Assembly: GCF_014645315.1 (NCBI RefSeq)
Contig: NZ_BMLQ01000002.1
Coordinates: 62,001-126,000 of the forward strand
Direction: 5' to 3'
DNA: 64,000 nucleotides
Origin: Citricoccus zhacaiensis
Lineage (GTDB): Bacteria > Actinomycetota > Actinomycetes > Actinomycetales > Micrococcaceae
Under the pieces are notes generated by a model. It did no database searches and was not told the DNA's origin. It was given only the letters and a program-made list of their open reading frames with translations. A program made the position numbers and the translations under genes. Of this stretch, positions 62,118 to 64,000 are shown piece after piece; the first letter of the stretch is position 1, and the number at the start of each line of letters is the position of its first letter.

Positions 62118-62966
62118 TCAGCGCATCGCGCGCTCACCGAGGAGGGTGAGGGCGGCGGTCTTCAGGTGATCCGCCCAGCCCTGGGCTCCCAGGCGCGCAA
62201 CGGCGGCGTCGTTCGGGACCTCCAGCGAGACGGGCAACTGGGTGCCGGCCCGCGGCGTCTGCGCCAGCCCGGATTCCAGTGCGGCCAGGACTCCGGCCAG
62301 CTCCAGGCCTCCCTCGCCAGGGACGAGGCGAGCGGACCGGGACTCCTCCACGAGGCCCTCGCGGTCGGCAGGGCGCTCGGCCGGGGCGTCGCAGAGCTGC
62401 ACGAGCGGTGCTCGGCAGGCGGCGGCGGAGAGCTCCTCCATGGTTCCCCCGAACCGGCCCACGTGCAGGGTGTCCACCAGGATGTCGCAGCCGGCGTGCA
62501 CGGCGAACTCGTCCGCCATCGGTATCGAGGCGACCGTCTGATAGCTGATGGGCTCCAGCGCGGGGCTGATCCCGAAGGCGCGCCCGTCCTCCGCCATCTG
62601 TGCCAGGGTGTCCCGGGCACGTGAGAGGTCCGGATCTCCGCAGGCCACGGTCAGCGACTCGGCACCGAGTGCCTGACCGGCCTCGAACATCCGCAGCCAG
62701 GCGTCCCGCTGATCCGTACCGTCCAGCAGCAGGAATTCGATGTCCTTGATCCCCACTCCCGTGTCCGCCATCCGCGCCAGTGTCTCGGCCAGCAGCGGGG
62801 ATCCCGGCTGCATATCGTAGGGCTTCTCCGCCGCGGTCACCGGGCGCACGCGGACCCCCACGAAGTCGAAGCCGGCCTCGGCCGCGTGCTGCAGGAGGTT
62901 CGGAGGCGCCACCGAGAGCAGTGACAGGGGTGCCAGGCCGATCAGGCGTCCGTTGGCTGCTGGCAT
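62118..62966 (-). CDS. Xylose-isomerase-like TIM-barrel protein
   Basis: A 282-residue sugar-phosphate isomerase/epimerase-fold protein (HAAEAGFDFVGVRVRPVTAAEKPY; IKDIEFLLLD; ALEPISYQTVASIPMADEFAVHAGCDILVDTLHVGRFGG; LVQLCDAPAER; LPVSLEVPND). Metal-ligand Glu, Asp, His and Glu positions are present in the right order. Members near aromatic or cyclohexanoid pathways isomerise or dehydrate cyclic acids. The start ATG 62966 is the first family-like Met; upstream sequence lacks a good ribosome-binding site. It is 150 bases upstream of the flavoprotein and likely in the same operon. Confidence 0.8.
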   Translation of the reverse strand: MPAANGRLIGLAPLSLLSVAPPNLLQHAAEAGFDFVGVRVRPVTAAEKPYDMQPGSPLLAETLARMADTGVGIKDIEFLLLDGTDQRDAWLRMFEAGQALGAESLTVACGDPDLSRARDTLAQMAEDGRAFGISPALEPISYQTVASIPMADEFAVHAGCDILVDTLHVGRFGGTMEELSAAACRAPLVQLCDAPAERPADREGLVEESRSARLVPGEGGLELAGVLAALESGLAQTPRAGTQLPVSLEVPNDAAVARLGAQGWADHLKTAALTLLGERAMR

Positions 62967-63197
62967 CAGGGGTGACCCACTTTCTGAAGGGCGAGGGATG
63001 GTGCGGTGGAACGCAGGCAACCCGCGTCGCCCCTCATGTAACCCGCTTCACACGCGGGGGGCCACCATGCGTCCCATTGAACAGGATTTCCGGTGAAGCG
63101 GGTCACAACGACCGCGGCTCACGCTCAGGACTCACACACCCTCCGGGCCCACCCACGAGCGGGAACCGGCCTCCCGCCGTCGTGCCCATCGGCCAAC

Positions 63198-63965
63198 TCA
63201 GTCGCGGGGCAGATTCCCGACCATCCCCGAGAGCCCACGGGTGGCCGAGAGCAACACCGGAACCTGCACCTTGAGGTTGACGTCCGCCATGGTCTGCACG
63301 ATGGCGAGCGCACCCAGCACCTGCCGGTGCGCGTCCAGGATCGGCGCCGCGAGGCCGGCCAGCGACCCCACCAGCACCCCGGGCAGATGGACATACCCGT
63401 CCACCCTGGCCTGGGCGAGCCGGCGCCTCATGTGCCCCTCGGTGACGCCCGACTGCAGCGCGCTGGGATCCCAGGGCATGGACAGGATCCGCTCCTGCAC
63501 CGGTGCGGGCGAGAAGGCCAGCATGGCCAGGCCGGCTGAGACGGAGAGGGCCGGCTGGCGCAGCGCCACCTTGGTCAGATCCTCCTGGGCCCCGCGATGG
63601 GTGAGCCGCTCCAGGTAGACGATCTCCGCCGTCGACTCGTCCAGGATCGAGAGGCTGACGTTCTGCTTCAGCGTGACGTGGATGGCCTCCATGAACGGCA
63701 GGGCCAGCTGGGAGAAGGCCTGGAAGCGGGTGCCACGCTGGCCCGCCTCCCACAGGGCCAGACCGATCCGGAAGCGGCCGCGGCCCGTGCGGAAGAGCAG
63801 GCCGTCCTCCGCCATGGCCGAGGCCAGCCGGTGGGTGGTCGACGTGGACAGCCCGGCCCGCTCGGCCAATTCGGCGGCCGAGAGCTCACCGTGGTCGGCG
63901 TCGAAGCACTGCAGCAGGCGCGCCACCCTGGACACGACCGATTCACCGGACTTGGAATTCGCCAC
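63198..63965 (-). CDS. IclR-family transcriptional regulator
   Basis: A 255-residue IclR regulator: N-terminal winged helix (SVVSRVARLLQCFDADHGELSAAELAERAGLSTSTTHRLASAMAEDGLL) and C-terminal effector-binding domain (LKQNVSLSILDESTAEIVYLERLTHRGAQED; VDGYVHLPGVLVGSLAGLAAPILD). GTG 63965 is preferred because GGGAGGA lies 7 bases upstream; GTG 63971 would be only one base away from it. It sits at the head of the catabolic operon in the same direction, and IclR proteins often sense protocatechuate or shikimate-type acids. The 35 bases after it reach the window edge with nothing visible. Confidence 0.88.
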   Translation of the reverse strand: MANSKSGESVVSRVARLLQCFDADHGELSAAELAERAGLSTSTTHRLASAMAEDGLLFRTGRGRFRIGLALWEAGQRGTRFQAFSQLALPFMEAIHVTLKQNVSLSILDESTAEIVYLERLTHRGAQEDLTKVALRQPALSVSAGLAMLAFSPAPVQERILSMPWDPSALQSGVTEGHMRRRLAQARVDGYVHLPGVLVGSLAGLAAPILDAHRQVLGALAIVQTMADVNLKVQVPVLLSATRGLSGMVGNLPRD

Positions 63966-64000
63966 CGTCACGTCCTCCCATCAGGCCAGGGCACACTTCT

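Overview
The window is high-GC DNA with compact gene packing, many 1-4 bp stop/start overlaps, GTG and TTG starts, actinobacterial regulators (SigK/RskA pair, IdeR-type iron box) and heme-uptake genes of the corynebacterial type. It looks like the chromosome of an actinobacterium, most likely order Micrococcales, perhaps Micrococcaceae. That placement is inferred from protein resemblance; no rRNA or tRNA gene is visible to confirm it.

Layout. 1-6.7 kb: end of a citrate transporter, a YchJ-like protein, purSQL, a DUF952-deaminase fusion, a small monooxygenase. 7.2-12.6 kb: an AraC regulator ahead of an aromatic-alcohol module (vanillyl-alcohol/eugenol oxidase-type flavoenzyme, aldehyde dehydrogenase, zinc alcohol dehydrogenase). 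12.8-23.5 kb: a 1436-residue S-layer-type secreted phosphoesterase, a CtpE-like P-type ATPase, malic enzyme, a winged-helix protein and a YtxH-like stress protein. 23.8-33 kb: an organosulfur region with two DmoA/NtaA-type flavin monooxygenases, a DszC/SfnB-like flavoprotein and metNIQ, with a SigK/RskA pair set inside. 33-41.8 kb: OsmC plus a sodium:solute symporter, an alcohol dehydrogenase, an acetyltransferase, a Na+/H+ antiporter and acetyl-CoA synthetase. 41.9-50.5 kb: a heme-iron locus (two siderophore-interacting-type reductases, HmuTUV, a cell-wall HtaA-domain protein, heme oxygenase) around one IdeR/DtxR-type box. 50.6-54.9 kb: a second organosulfur operon. 55-57 kb: a DHA2 efflux pump. 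57.2-64 kb: a quinate/shikimate-type catabolic operon with an IclR regulator.

The unifying signal is regulatory. Five SAM-I (S-box) riboswitches lie within about 30 kb. Four precede organosulfur monooxygenase genes, one of them in an operon with metNIQ; the fifth precedes an AMP-forming acetyl-CoA synthetase. Together they suggest a SAM-sensing sulfur-salvage regulon that also recycles acetate, a by-product of cysteine and methionine synthesis.

Other structures not explained by the genes: a palindromic repeat present three times, each copy between convergent genes; a pair of overlapping, mutually exclusive hairpins at 57.1-57.2 kb; and a four-copy TTGAAC/GTGAAC array with a 22-bp period upstream of the secreted phosphoesterase gene. 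I saw no CRISPR array, insertion sequence, phage gene, tRNA or rRNA.
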